A stretch of DNA of 6,327 nucleotides from Thermococcus sp. (GCF_027066465.1 NZ_JAMONU010000178.1:1-6327), one strand, 5' to 3'. Shown: positions 1 to 5,429, numbered from the stretch's first letter. Notes: generated by a model not told the origin, from the letters alone. Numbers and translations are program-made.

Positions 1-128
1 AGCAGAAAGTTGAGCGTGAATGAAACCCCATAGTGATAGCGCGCCATCGTGAACGCCACAAGGGCCGAGACGAGTGAGGGTATGGAAAACTTGAGTCTGA
101 GAAGGGAGAGGAGGGCCGAAAGGCCCAT
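1..128 (-). CDS. N-terminal fragment of a membrane protein (possibly UbiA-like)
   Basis: An open frame starts with ATG at 128 and runs off the left edge, giving 42 visible codons with no stop. The start overlaps the stop of the upstream flavoprotein gene in a TGATG arrangement, so the two are probably co-transcribed and translationally coupled. A GAGG lies 8 nt before the ATG. The visible part has a short hydrophobic start, a basic RLK patch, then a hydrophobic stretch (SIPSLVSALVAFTMA, about residues 15-29) followed by RYHYG and another hydrophobic run, as expected for a polytopic membrane protein. The 'LRLKFSIPSLVSALVAF' style of N-terminus resembles UbiA-type prenyltransferases, but no catalytic Asp-rich motif falls inside the window, so this family is only a guess. 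That it is a coding region rests on the overlap, the ribosome-binding site and the open frame. Confidence 0.55.
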   Translation of the reverse strand, partial: MGLSALLSLLRLKFSIPSLVSALVAFTMARYHYGVSFTLNFL

Positions 129-1447
129 CACCTGAACCTCCTCAGTGCCATCTCGGCCGCAACGCTTATCGGGTCTATCGTCGGGCTTATCGGCGGGGCG
201 TAGGCGGTCTCAAGGTAAACGATATCTTCTACCGTCGCTCCCTTCTGGGCTAATGCCGAGAGCGTCATTATCCTGCCCCAAACCCTCTCGCCGCCGACTA
301 TCTGTGCGCCGACGAGCTTTCTGTCCGACTTTCTGAAGATTACCTTGACCGTTATCGGCTTTCCGCCGGGGTAGTACTCGGGCTTCGTTGAGCCTTTGAA
401 CTTGCCGACAGCTACCTCGATTCCCTCTTTCTTCGCCCTCTCCTCCGTGATGCCGAAGGTGCCTATCTCAAGGCCGAAGAGCTCGGTTATGGCCGTGTTG
501 AAGACGGGCCTGAAGGAGACGTCATTTCCTGCTATGTGCTCCGCCGCCACTTTTGCCATCCTGACCGCTGAAGTTCCGAGCTGGCTGAGCGTTCTTTTGC
601 CTGTTACCGCATCTATTACCTCGGCGCAGTCGCCTATCGCGTAGATGTCCGGGTCGCTTGTCTGGAGGTGCTCGTTGACCATTATTCCCCTGTTAACCTC
701 AAGCCCCGCCTTTTTGGCGAGGTCTGTGTTGGCCCTGACGCCCGTAGCGACCAGAACCAGCTCGGCCGGAACCTCCTCGTCGCCTATCCTAACCGCCTCA
801 ACGGGACTGCCGGTTATCTCGCTAACCCCAACGCCGAAGCGGAAGGAGACGCCGTTCGCTTCCATCTCCTTCTGGACGAGCTTTGCGGTGTCTTTGTCGA
901 GCATCGTCGGCATGAGCCTGTCCATGAGCTCGACGACCAGAACCTCCATTCCGAGCTTCGCAAAAGCTTCAGCTCCCTCGAGGCCGATTAGACCCGCGCC
1001 GATGACCACCGCTTTCTTCGGCTTCCTCTCGGCGATGTAGGCTTTAATCCTCCTCACGTCGTCGAGGCTCTTGAGGGTGAAGACGCCCTCGTTCTGAACC
1101 CCTTTAATCGGCGGGATGAAAGCTTTGGAGCCGACGGCAAGGACGAGCTTGTCGTAGGGAACCTCACCCCTGTCGGTGATTACGACCTTCCTCTCGCGGT
1201 CTATCGCCTTCGCCTCCGTGTTCAGCATGAGCTTTATCTTCTGCTTCTCATAGAACTCGTTAGGGAAGACGATGACGTCTTCTGGCTTCTCTATCGTCCC
1301 GCTGATGACGTGGGGTAAAGCACAGGGCGAGTATTGCATCGTGCCTTCCTTCCCGATGACAACTATTTCCGCCTTCCTGTCGAGCTTTCTCATAAAGAGG
1401 GCGAAGTTGCTTCCCGCTGTTCCAGAACCGATAACGACGATTTTCAT
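128..1447 (-). CDS. FAD/NAD(P)H-dependent Nox / CoA-disulfide reductase family oxidoreductase
   Basis: This 439-aa flavoprotein belongs to the pyridine nucleotide-disulfide oxidoreductase superfamily. Seen: an N-terminal FAD motif GSGTAG (residues 7-12); a single conserved cysteine at 42 in YSPCALPHV, the position of the redox Cys42 of NADH oxidases, peroxidases and CoA-disulfide reductases; a second Rossmann motif GAGLIG (150-155) for NAD(P)H, with Glu173 near the end of the following strand, which tends to favour NADH; and the C-terminal FAD motif GDCAE (272-276). The last 110 or so residues form the usual dimerisation domain. Known relatives in Thermococcales are annotated NADH oxidase, CoA-disulfide reductase or CoA-dependent NAD(P)H sulfur reductase, so the substrate could be O2, disulfide/persulfide or S0; sequence alone does not decide. 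The start is ATG at 1447, preceded by GGTGGTG with 3 nt spacing. An in-frame GTG at 1456 would fall within this ribosome-binding site and is disfavoured. It has its own TATA box and overlaps the next gene by one base. Confidence 0.9.
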   Translation of the reverse strand: MKIVVIGSGTAGSNFALFMRKLDRKAEIVVIGKEGTMQYSPCALPHVISGTIEKPEDVIVFPNEFYEKQKIKLMLNTEAKAIDRERKVVITDRGEVPYDKLVLAVGSKAFIPPIKGVQNEGVFTLKSLDDVRRIKAYIAERKPKKAVVIGAGLIGLEGAEAFAKLGMEVLVVELMDRLMPTMLDKDTAKLVQKEMEANGVSFRFGVGVSEITGSPVEAVRIGDEEVPAELVLVATGVRANTDLAKKAGLEVNRGIMVNEHLQTSDPDIYAIGDCAEVIDAVTGKRTLSQLGTSAVRMAKVAAEHIAGNDVSFRPVFNTAITELFGLEIGTFGITEERAKKEGIEVAVGKFKGSTKPEYYPGGKPITVKVIFRKSDRKLVGAQIVGGERVWGRIMTLSALAQKGATVEDIVYLETAYAPPISPTIDPISVAAEMALRRFR

Positions 1448-1478
1448 GAGCACCACCAGCTTGAGAAGGGCGGGGAGG

Positions 1479-1487
1479 TATAAAAAG
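1479..1487 (-). promoter_or_regulatory. TATA box of the Nox-family gene
   Basis: On the minus strand the sequence reads CTTTTTATA. It lies about 32 nt before the ATG at 1447, which predicts transcription starting around 1456-1460 and a leader of about 10 nt holding the GGTGGTG ribosome-binding site. This geometry is typical of Thermococcales. The T5 run could also help end transcription of the relBE remnant upstream. Confidence 0.6.
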
Positions 1488-1503
1488 TTGGCTTTTAGTC
1501 AGT

Positions 1504-1587
1504 TCAGCGATATGCCCTTTCGCGGGATTCGACTTTTAGGATAACAACGGTATCCTCATTCCAGCTGACGGTGTAGAGAGACCTCAT
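1504..1587 (-). pseudogene. C-terminal remnant of an archaeal RelE-type toxin
   Basis: A 27-codon frame opens with ATG at 1587, overlapping the stop of the RelB-like gene as ATGA, and ends with TGA at 1504. Its product contains YTVSWNEDTVVILKV and ends SRERAYR. From memory, the C-terminus of Pyrococcus horikoshii aRelE (about 90 aa) reads YSVNWKDKVIKILKL then PRGRAYK, which aligns without gaps over this stretch. It includes the final beta strand and the conserved Arg and Tyr near the end that help ribosome-dependent mRNA cleavage. About the first 60 residues of a toxin are missing, and there is no room for them between this frame and the antitoxin, so an internal deletion is the simplest history. 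The fragment cannot form the RelE fold alone and should be inactive, though it could still be translated through coupling. The family comparison is remembered, not computed. Confidence 0.7.
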
Positions 1588-1793
1588 AGGCCGAGCTCCC
1601 TTTTCAGCTCTTCCCAGTCCTTTTCGTCTTCAAGTGCTTCCCTTTCGGGGACTTCTATCTCCTCCGAGCTTTCACCCTCTTCCTCTTCAATTAACCTTGC
1701 CTTAAGCATCAGAAGAGCCTTCTCCATCTCGTCAAGTAGTTTCTTCATCTCGCGGATATCGTAGAGGAGAACGTTTATCGGGTCGGCTTCCAT
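1584..1793 (-). CDS. RelB-like antitoxin (archaeal aRelB type), now without an intact toxin
   Basis: This 69-aa, highly acidic protein has a long amphipathic helix (about residues 5-37, with leucines spaced as in DIREMKKLLDEMEKALLMLKA), then a Glu-rich linker and a C-terminal helix ending DWEELKRELGL. Length and layout match archaeal RelB (aRelB of P. horikoshii, about 67 aa), which wraps around RelE without a separate DNA-binding domain. The identification rests mainly on the downstream overlap with a RelE tail, because small coiled antitoxins diverge quickly. The start is ATG at 1793, with GTGGTGA just upstream. A good TATA box follows pyrH, so the gene appears still to be expressed independently. 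With its toxin truncated, it may neutralise a RelE encoded elsewhere, or be a decaying relic. Reading frame and promoter are intact. Confidence 0.72.
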   Translation of the reverse strand: MEADPINVLLYDIREMKKLLDEMEKALLMLKARLIEEEEGESSEEIEVPEREALEDEKDWEELKRELGL

Positions 1794-1820
1794 GCTTCAC
1801 CACTTCTGAATAAGCGGGAG

Positions 1821-1830
1821 AATATAAAAG
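1821..1830 (-). promoter_or_regulatory. TATA box of the RelB-like gene
   Basis: The minus strand reads CTTTTATATT, a close match to the archaeal TATA consensus. It ends 28 nt before the ATG at 1793 and begins 9 nt after the pyrH stop. It predicts transcription starting near 1800 and a leader of about 8 nt. The T4 run may weakly terminate pyrH transcripts as well. Confidence 0.62.
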
Positions 1831-1838
1831 GATTGAGT

Positions 1839-2516
1839 TTAAGGCTCCACTACAGTCCCGTTGTGCTTCCCTCTAACCACGTCGAAGAGGTGATAGGCGT
1901 CCTTCTTGCCGACGATGTAGGTCCTTATCCGCCCGCGCTGGATGAACTTCGCCGCCAAAGCATCAACAACACCGCTTCCGCCGGCTTTGCTCTCGGCCTC
2001 CATCGCAATCTCGACGAGCTGTTCGGGGGTTATCCTGTCGAGCTTCCTCGCGTTCGGGTTCTTCCTCGGGTCAGAGTCGTAGACTCCATCAACGTTGGTT
2101 ACGACGACAAGAAGGTCGGCTTGGAGATACTCGGCGAGGAGAGCCGAGACGGCATCGGTCGTGTGGCCGGGATGAGTTCCGCCCATTATCGGTATCTTCT
2201 TGAGCTGTATGACCTCCCACGCCTTACGGAAGTCCTGAATGACAAAGGGATAGGCCTTCTCGCCGAGCGCCGCTATGAGGAGCATCGCGTTCGCCCTCGT
2301 GATGTGGATTCCTATGTAGTCCTTGAAGGTCTCGTTGGGCGTGAAGGTCTTCGCGGCCTTGATGTACTTGCGCGCTACCTTTCCACCACCGACTACTACC
2401 GCCACCTCATGGTCCTCGCTTATCTTGATGAGCTCGTACGCTATCGCCTTTATGAACTCGACGTCCGGGTCTTCGGGAACGAGAACAGAGCCACCTATGT
2501 CGAAGACTATTCTCAT
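1839..2516 (-). CDS. pyrH: UMP kinase (uridylate kinase), archaeal type
   Basis: This 225-aa enzyme of the amino acid kinase family phosphorylates UMP to UDP with ATP in pyrimidine nucleotide synthesis, in the cytoplasm, usually as a hexamer. Seen: DIGGS (residues 6-10) and GGGKVARKY (43-51) for phosphate binding; ITRANAMLL (72-80); MGGTHPGHTTDAV (111-123), the UMP-binding segment with TxxDA; TNVDGVYDSDP (140-150), the nucleotide-binding loop; and a C-terminal GKHNGTVVEP close to the ending of Pyrococcus PyrH. The length equals the roughly 225 aa I recall for the P. furiosus enzyme when the start is ATG at 2516, which has GTGAGG 6 nt upstream. An in-frame GTG at 2528 lies in that ribosome-binding site and is disfavoured. 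The gene has its own BRE/TATA promoter and is flanked on both sides by toxin-antitoxin genes. Confidence 0.95.
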   Translation of the reverse strand: MRIVFDIGGSVLVPEDPDVEFIKAIAYELIKISEDHEVAVVVGGGKVARKYIKAAKTFTPNETFKDYIGIHITRANAMLLIAALGEKAYPFVIQDFRKAWEVIQLKKIPIMGGTHPGHTTDAVSALLAEYLQADLLVVVTNVDGVYDSDPRKNPNARKLDRITPEQLVEIAMEAESKAGGSGVVDALAAKFIQRGRIRTYIVGKKDAYHLFDVVRGKHNGTVVEP

Positions 2517-2544
2517 GACGACCCTCACGGTGCTAATCGGCTCG

Positions 2545-2558
2545 ATTTATAACCTTTT
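2545..2558 (-). promoter_or_regulatory. BRE/TATA promoter of pyrH
   Basis: The minus strand reads AAAAGG directly followed by TTATAAAT, a purine-rich BRE plus TATA box. The TATA ends 29 nt before the pyrH ATG, predicting a leader of only 5-10 nt. The TATA core is nearly symmetric (TTTATAA on the plus strand), so it could in principle also serve the divergent toxin-antitoxin pair, but on that side no good BRE is seen and the leader would be about 50 nt. Confidence 0.65.
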
Positions 2559-2626
2559 TCTTGACGGAGGGATGTTAATCGAAAGCGTTATCAAGTTGGA
2601 GGAGAATAGACGTTGAGGGTTGAGTG

Positions 2627-2818
2627 ATGGAGATTACCGTGAGAGTTCGGATTCCTGAGGGGACGGACGAGAAGGTCATCGGTGAGCTAGCGGAAGTGTT
2701 TGCACGTGCCCAGGTTCTGCGTTCCCTTGCAGTAGGAGAAAGACGCGTAAAACGTGAGAAAGCCTCCTGGAGGGAGCTACGTGAGTATCTTGAGGAGTAT
2801 CGCGACCTTCGTGGATAG
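2627..2818 (+). CDS. VapB-like antitoxin of a PIN-toxin pair
   Basis: This 63-aa protein has an N-terminal beta strand (ITVRVRIPEGTDE) and a mostly helical, charged C-terminus (SWRELREYLEEYRDLRG). It shows no clear AbrB or ribbon-helix-helix signature. Its gene lies directly before and overlaps a PIN-domain gene, the usual vapBC arrangement, and small proteins beginning with a short VRVRIPEG-like strand are, from memory, common partners of PIN toxins in Thermococcales. By analogy it would bind and block the PIN nuclease through its C-terminal helices and might autorepress the operon. The start is ATG at 2627 with GAGGG 8 nt upstream; GTG at 2624 is a poorer in-frame alternative. No convincing TATA box is seen at the usual distance, so its promoter remains unclear. 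Confidence 0.72.
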   Translation: MEITVRVRIPEGTDEKVIGELAEVFARAQVLRSLAVGERRVKREKASWRELREYLEEYRDLRG

Positions 2819-3269
2819 CAGTGTCCTTTTGAACGTCATTTTTGAGACGGAGCTTACTGAGAGAGCAACTCGTTTGATGTCCCTTGCAAAGTACCCCGTA
2901 GTCTCTGAGACAGTCATTGACGAGTGTGTGTACGTAACCCTACGCAGGAAATCTTCAAAACGGGGAGTCCATAACATATACGACCTGAAGAAATTTCTCA
3001 AGACTGAGGAAGGTAGAGCTTTGATTCGCGAGTCCAATGAAGAAGTTCTCTCGTTTATAGCCAGTTATGATATGGAGATTGTGAAAGACCCTGATATATT
3101 CCTTGCCCTTAGTCTGGCCGAGAAATATGGCCTTCTGTTTCACGATGCGAAGATACTGGGTTCAATGGTTGAAAACGGAATCAAAAGACTCGTTACCCTT
3201 GACAGGGACTTCGATGGAATCCCTATCATCGAAGTGTTAACTGATCATGGAAAAATAGAGGAAAAATAA
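2781..3269 (+). CDS. PIN-domain ribonuclease toxin (VapC-like)
   Basis: This 162-aa PIN-domain protein is probably the RNase toxin of a type II toxin-antitoxin pair. Using GTG 2781 as start, the acidic residues of the Mg2+ site are present: Asp12 in FVDSSVLLN, Glu43/Glu48 in SETVIDECVY, Asp122 in LFHDAKILGS, and Asp141/Asp143 in VTLDRDFD. The HDA...LVTLDRDF ending is characteristic of VapC-like PIN proteins, and the length is somewhat over the usual 130-140 aa because of a longer helical middle (about 57-103). GTG 2781 has AGGGAG 4 nt upstream and overlaps the antitoxin gene by 38 bp. TTG 2790 and GTG 2811 are alternatives; GTG 2811 would cut into the first strand. The region is AT-richer than its neighbours (26 of 60 bases G+C at 3001-3060, against 37 of 60 at 5761-5820), consistent with horizontal gain. 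It converges with the pdh operon, stops 14 bp apart. Confidence 0.85.
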   Translation: MSILRSIATFVDSSVLLNVIFETELTERATRLMSLAKYPVVSETVIDECVYVTLRRKSSKRGVHNIYDLKKFLKTEEGRALIRESNEEVLSFIASYDMEIVKDPDIFLALSLAEKYGLLFHDAKILGSMVENGIKRLVTLDRDFDGIPIIEVLTDHGKIEEK

Positions 3270-3270
3270 A
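3251..3270 (-). terminator. U-rich terminator of the proline dehydrogenase operon
   Basis: Just after the pdhB stop the minus strand carries two T5 runs within 20 nt (TTTATTTTTCC then TATTTTTCC), the kind of U-rich signal at which archaeal RNA polymerase stops without a hairpin. It lies inside the last codons of the convergent PIN toxin gene, so the pdh mRNA end is probably antisense to the toxin mRNA. No matching T run is seen on the plus strand for the toxin operon. Confidence 0.5.
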
Positions 3271-3283
3271 GAACCGATGAAAA

Positions 3284-4450
3284 TCACCCAATCTGGAACG
3301 CTGAACTTCTCAGCTCTCCGCGCTCGAAGCGATACGGGTCGTACCACTCCCAGTCCAGCGGAACCTTAGAACGGCCCTTCGAGATTAGCTCGGCCATGGC
3401 CTGGGCAACGGCCGGCGCCATCATGAAGCCATGTCCAGAGAAGCCCGCCGCAATGTAGAAGTTGTCCAAAAGCTTCCCGATTGCAGGGTTGCTGTCGGGC
3501 GTCTTCGCGTAGAAGCCGGCCCACTGCCTTACAACGTGGGCGTAGCGGAGCGGGGGGGCGATTCTCACGGCGTAGCGGAGGACCCCGCGCAGGAAGTCGT
3601 AGGTCGGCTCGACATCTTCTAAGCTCTTCGCCTCGTGCTCTATCCCCGCACCGCAGATGATTCCGCCGTCCTCGCCGTCCTGAATTATGTAGGCGTCTTC
3701 CCAAGCTGGCGGGCACACCAAAGGCTCGGCCTGTCCCCTCTCAAGCGGTTCCGTTTTGACGAGCTGGTGCTTGTAGGCCTTAATCGGGACGAGGTCGCGC
3801 TTTAAGCCCGCCATCTCGTTGATTAGGGGCGCCCAGGCGTTGGAGGCATTTAGAACCGCATCAACCTTAACGCTCTCAACCTTCCCGTTGCTCCTGAACT
3901 TCACGGCGGTTATAGCCTCTCCCTCGCGCTCAAGTCCAACTACTTCAGTGTGCTCGCGCGCATCAACGCCAAGCTCCCTCGCCCTCCGCAGATAGGCGAA
4001 GAGCGTCTTGAAGGGATTCGCCTTGGCGTCCTTCGGGTTCCACGCCCCCGCCAAAAACGGCTCGGTGTTGAGGATTGGCACTATCTCCTTCGCCTCGTCC
4101 ATGTCGATGAGCCTCGTTGGGACGCCGAAGCGGTTCTGCAACTTTATGTTGGCCTTGAACGCCTCAACTTCTTCTTCGCTCGTCGCTAAGAACAGGTAGC
4201 CGGTCTGGTTGAAGCCTATATCCGCCCCAAGCTCCTCCTCGAGTTTCTCCCAGCGCTCGACCGAGTGTTTCATGAGCTTGATGTTGGCCTCGTCCGTGAA
4301 CTGGGCGCGTATTCCCGTGGCACAGCGGAAGGTGGAGCCCGAGCCGAAGTAGTTCTTCTCGAAGAGGACAACCTCCTCGCCGAGCTTGGCCAGCTCGTAG
4401 GCCGTGGCGACCCCTATTATCCCGCCTCCGATTACCGCGATTCTACTCAT
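3284..4450 (-). CDS. pdhB: Dye-linked L-proline dehydrogenase, beta (catalytic) subunit
   Basis: This 388-aa FAD-dependent oxidoreductase is of the DAO/sarcosine-oxidase-like family. Seen: an N-terminal FAD motif GGGIIG (residues 8-13) with Glu31 ending the second strand (VVLFEKN) to bind the FAD ribose; GSGSTFRCATGIRAQF soon after, typical of the proline dehydrogenase beta subunit; and a C-terminal RQWAG...TPDSNPAIG and AAGFSGHGFMMAPA block that closes over the flavin. In Thermococcales this subunit oxidises L-proline to pyrroline-5-carboxylate and passes electrons to the partner subunits. The assignment over glycine oxidase or sarcosine oxidase rests largely on the preceding genes for the ferredoxin-like, BFD-like and alpha subunits, in the order known for Thermococcus profundus pdhAFXB. 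The start is ATG at 4450 with GGTGGTG 3 nt upstream, overlapping pdhX by 8 bp; GTG 4459 sits within that ribosome-binding site. It is the last gene of the operon, followed by T-runs. Confidence 0.88.
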   Translation of the reverse strand: MSRIAVIGGGIIGVATAYELAKLGEEVVLFEKNYFGSGSTFRCATGIRAQFTDEANIKLMKHSVERWEKLEEELGADIGFNQTGYLFLATSEEEVEAFKANIKLQNRFGVPTRLIDMDEAKEIVPILNTEPFLAGAWNPKDAKANPFKTLFAYLRRARELGVDAREHTEVVGLEREGEAITAVKFRSNGKVESVKVDAVLNASNAWAPLINEMAGLKRDLVPIKAYKHQLVKTEPLERGQAEPLVCPPAWEDAYIIQDGEDGGIICGAGIEHEAKSLEDVEPTYDFLRGVLRYAVRIAPPLRYAHVVRQWAGFYAKTPDSNPAIGKLLDNFYIAAGFSGHGFMMAPAVAQAMAELISKGRSKVPLDWEWYDPYRFERGELRSSAFQIG

Positions 4451-4715
4451 CGGCACCACCCACGATGACCTCTACGCGGACCGGCCGAATCGGAACCCTC
4501 GCCTTCGGGAGCGGTATCTCCTCGGGCCTCTTCCCCGTCTTCCTCGCGAGGATTGAGATTACGATTGGAATGCACGTCCTCCCCTGGCACGGCCCCATGC
4601 CGACGCGGAGGAGCCTCTTGATTTCCTCGATGTCCGTGACGCCTGAATCTATGAGCCTCTCGACGTCCTCAACCGTTACGTCGTTACAGCGACAGACGAT
4701 TTTCTTTCCCCCCAT
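4443..4715 (-). CDS. pdhX: Proline dehydrogenase complex, BFD-like [2Fe-2S] subunit (delta)
   Basis: This 90-aa protein has the BFD-type [2Fe-2S] binding pattern CxC-x32-C-x4-C: Cys8, Cys10, Cys43 and Cys48, in VCRCNDVT and GMGPCQGRTC. The fold is a small helical domain, also found in nitrite reductases and glycerol-3-phosphate dehydrogenases; here it stands alone, as in the pdhX product of Thermococcales, with a basic, proline-rich tail (about 63-84). It probably relays electrons between flavin and ferredoxin sites of the complex. The start is ATG at 4715, with a strong GGAGGGA (4721-4727) 5 nt upstream. Upstream in-frame TTG codons, up to 4748, lie in the spacer and add only non-conserved residues. 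The 3' end overlaps pdhB by 8 bp, so pdhB translation is likely coupled to it. Unlike the rest of the operon, its upstream side is separated from pdhF by a 207-bp spacer. Confidence 0.85.
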   Translation of the reverse strand: MGGKKIVCRCNDVTVEDVERLIDSGVTDIEEIKRLLRVGMGPCQGRTCIPIVISILARKTGKRPEEIPLPKARVPIRPVRVEVIVGGADE

Positions 4716-4922
4716 TTCACTCCCTCCGTTCAGCCCTTGCTTGCGCAAGCGCTGGCGGAAAAGCTTTTACTCTCAAACTTGCTCTGGCGTGAGTGAGAGC
4801 GTAACTCAAAGCCTTCCCCTGAGCCTTCGCACGTGGAATGCGCCCTTCGGGCGCGGTAAGACTGCGAACTGCCCTGAAAGCCTCACTTTTCAAATGCTCT
4901 CCTGTCCGAATGTGCTGGATTC
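4716..4922 (-). other. Palindrome-rich spacer inside the pdh operon, with a possible 69-codon ORF
   Basis: The 207 bp between pdhF and pdhX break an otherwise overlapping operon. The spacer holds several inverted repeats: a 12-bp palindrome GCTTGCGCAAGC (4739-4750), AAAAGCTTTT (4759-4768), a CTCTCA/TGAGAG pair, and a GC-rich hairpin. On the minus strand a frame opens at ATG 4926, overlapping the pdhF stop as ATGA with GGTGGTGA 4 nt upstream, and closes with TGA at 4717, two bases before the pdhX ATG. The 69-aa product would be basic, rich in Ala/Arg/Lys, with no recognised domain and a codon pattern unlike the neighbours (GCT, AGT, AGA, TTG). I think it more likely a repeat-type insertion or structured mRNA spacer than a conserved gene, but translation through the spacer would keep ribosomes moving towards pdhX. 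Confidence 0.45.
4840..4854 (-). repeat. GC-rich perfect hairpin in the pdhF-pdhX spacer
   Basis: GCGCCC and GGGCGC form a perfect 6-bp stem around a 3-nt loop (GAA in the mRNA sense). It is followed by no U-run, so it is not an obvious intrinsic terminator. It could act as an RNA-processing or stability element between pdhF and pdhX, or belong to a repeated element. Confidence 0.5.
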
Positions 4923-5429
4923 TCATTCTCTCACCACCTTAACCGCCCTGACGTCCCAGGCCAGCTCAATCGGCACCTCGACGACGATTATCGGCGTGTC
5001 GCCCTTGCTCTTCTCCCTTGGGACAACCGTGAGCACCTTCCCCTTTCCGACCGGCTCGCCGACCCTGTTGAGAAGAACGACCTCCTCTCCCTTCTCGGGA
5101 ACCGGAAGAAGCTCGTGGGGCATCGTTATGCGCGCTTTGTCGCCGACGTAGTGCACCATGAAGAACGCCAGACCGGGACAGATTTGGACGCAGAGGGAGC
5201 ATCCAATGCACTTGTCGTAGTCGACAATCGGCAGGTCGTTCGGGGTGGGCATGTTTATCGCGCCCGTCGGACATATCTCCCTGCACGGGGCGCACGGTAT
5301 CTCCTGCGGGCACTCGGGAACTGCGACGGGTCTCTTCCTGAGCCTCTCCTCGCTCGGCTTCGGAATTATTGAGAACAGCTCCTCGGGGGTTATGTATCCC
5401 CTCTGAAGGTAGGGCGGGATTTCATTCAT
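4923..5429 (-). CDS. pdhF: Proline dehydrogenase complex, ferredoxin-like subunit (gamma)
   Basis: This 168-aa protein carries two [4Fe-4S] sites of ferredoxin type. The first has Cys40, 46, 49 and 53 in the pattern C-x5-C-x2-C-x3-CP (CPQEIPCAPCREICP), widened compared with the classical CxxCxxC. The second has Cys74, 77, 80 and 84 (CIGCSLCVQICP). A beta-rich C-terminal region (about 95-168) follows, which likely docks to the flavoprotein subunits. The size of about 19 kDa fits the gamma subunit of heterotetrameric dye-linked proline dehydrogenase. It should carry electrons between alpha, beta and an external acceptor. The start is ATG at 5429, with GGAGGGTG 6 nt upstream, overlapping the end of pdhA by 8 bp; GTG 5438 is in frame but adjoins the ribosome-binding site. 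Position between alpha and the BFD-like gene matches pdhA-F-X-B. Confidence 0.87.
   Translation of the reverse strand: MNEIPPYLQRGYITPEELFSIIPKPSEERLRKRPVAVPECPQEIPCAPCREICPTGAINMPTPNDLPIVDYDKCIGCSLCVQICPGLAFFMVHYVGDKARITMPHELLPVPEKGEEVVLLNRVGEPVGKGKVLTVVPREKSKGDTPIIVVEVPIELAWDVRAVKVVRE

Noticed and set aside
1833..2552. Long plus-strand open frame (239 codons) opposite pyrH
   Set aside because: It is antisense to a clearly conserved UMP kinase, has no recognisable domain, and arises from the GC-rich third-position bias of pyrH.
2777..3143. Minus-strand frames opposite the PIN toxin gene
   Set aside because: The plus strand encodes a PIN domain with all acidic residues; the antisense frames show no motif.
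3366..3716. Minus-strand frame inside pdhB
   Set aside because: Out-of-frame shadow of pdhB, rich in Arg/Gly, with no ribosome-binding site.
4840..4854. GC hairpin as an intrinsic terminator between pdhF and pdhX
   Set aside because: No U-run follows on the minus strand, and Thermococcales terminate at U-rich runs, so early termination is not supported.
4465..5151. Plus-strand open frame of 228 codons across pdhX, the spacer and pdhF
   Set aside because: It is antisense to two Fe-S proteins with complete cysteine motifs; the product is Ser/Thr/Leu-rich low complexity without a domain.
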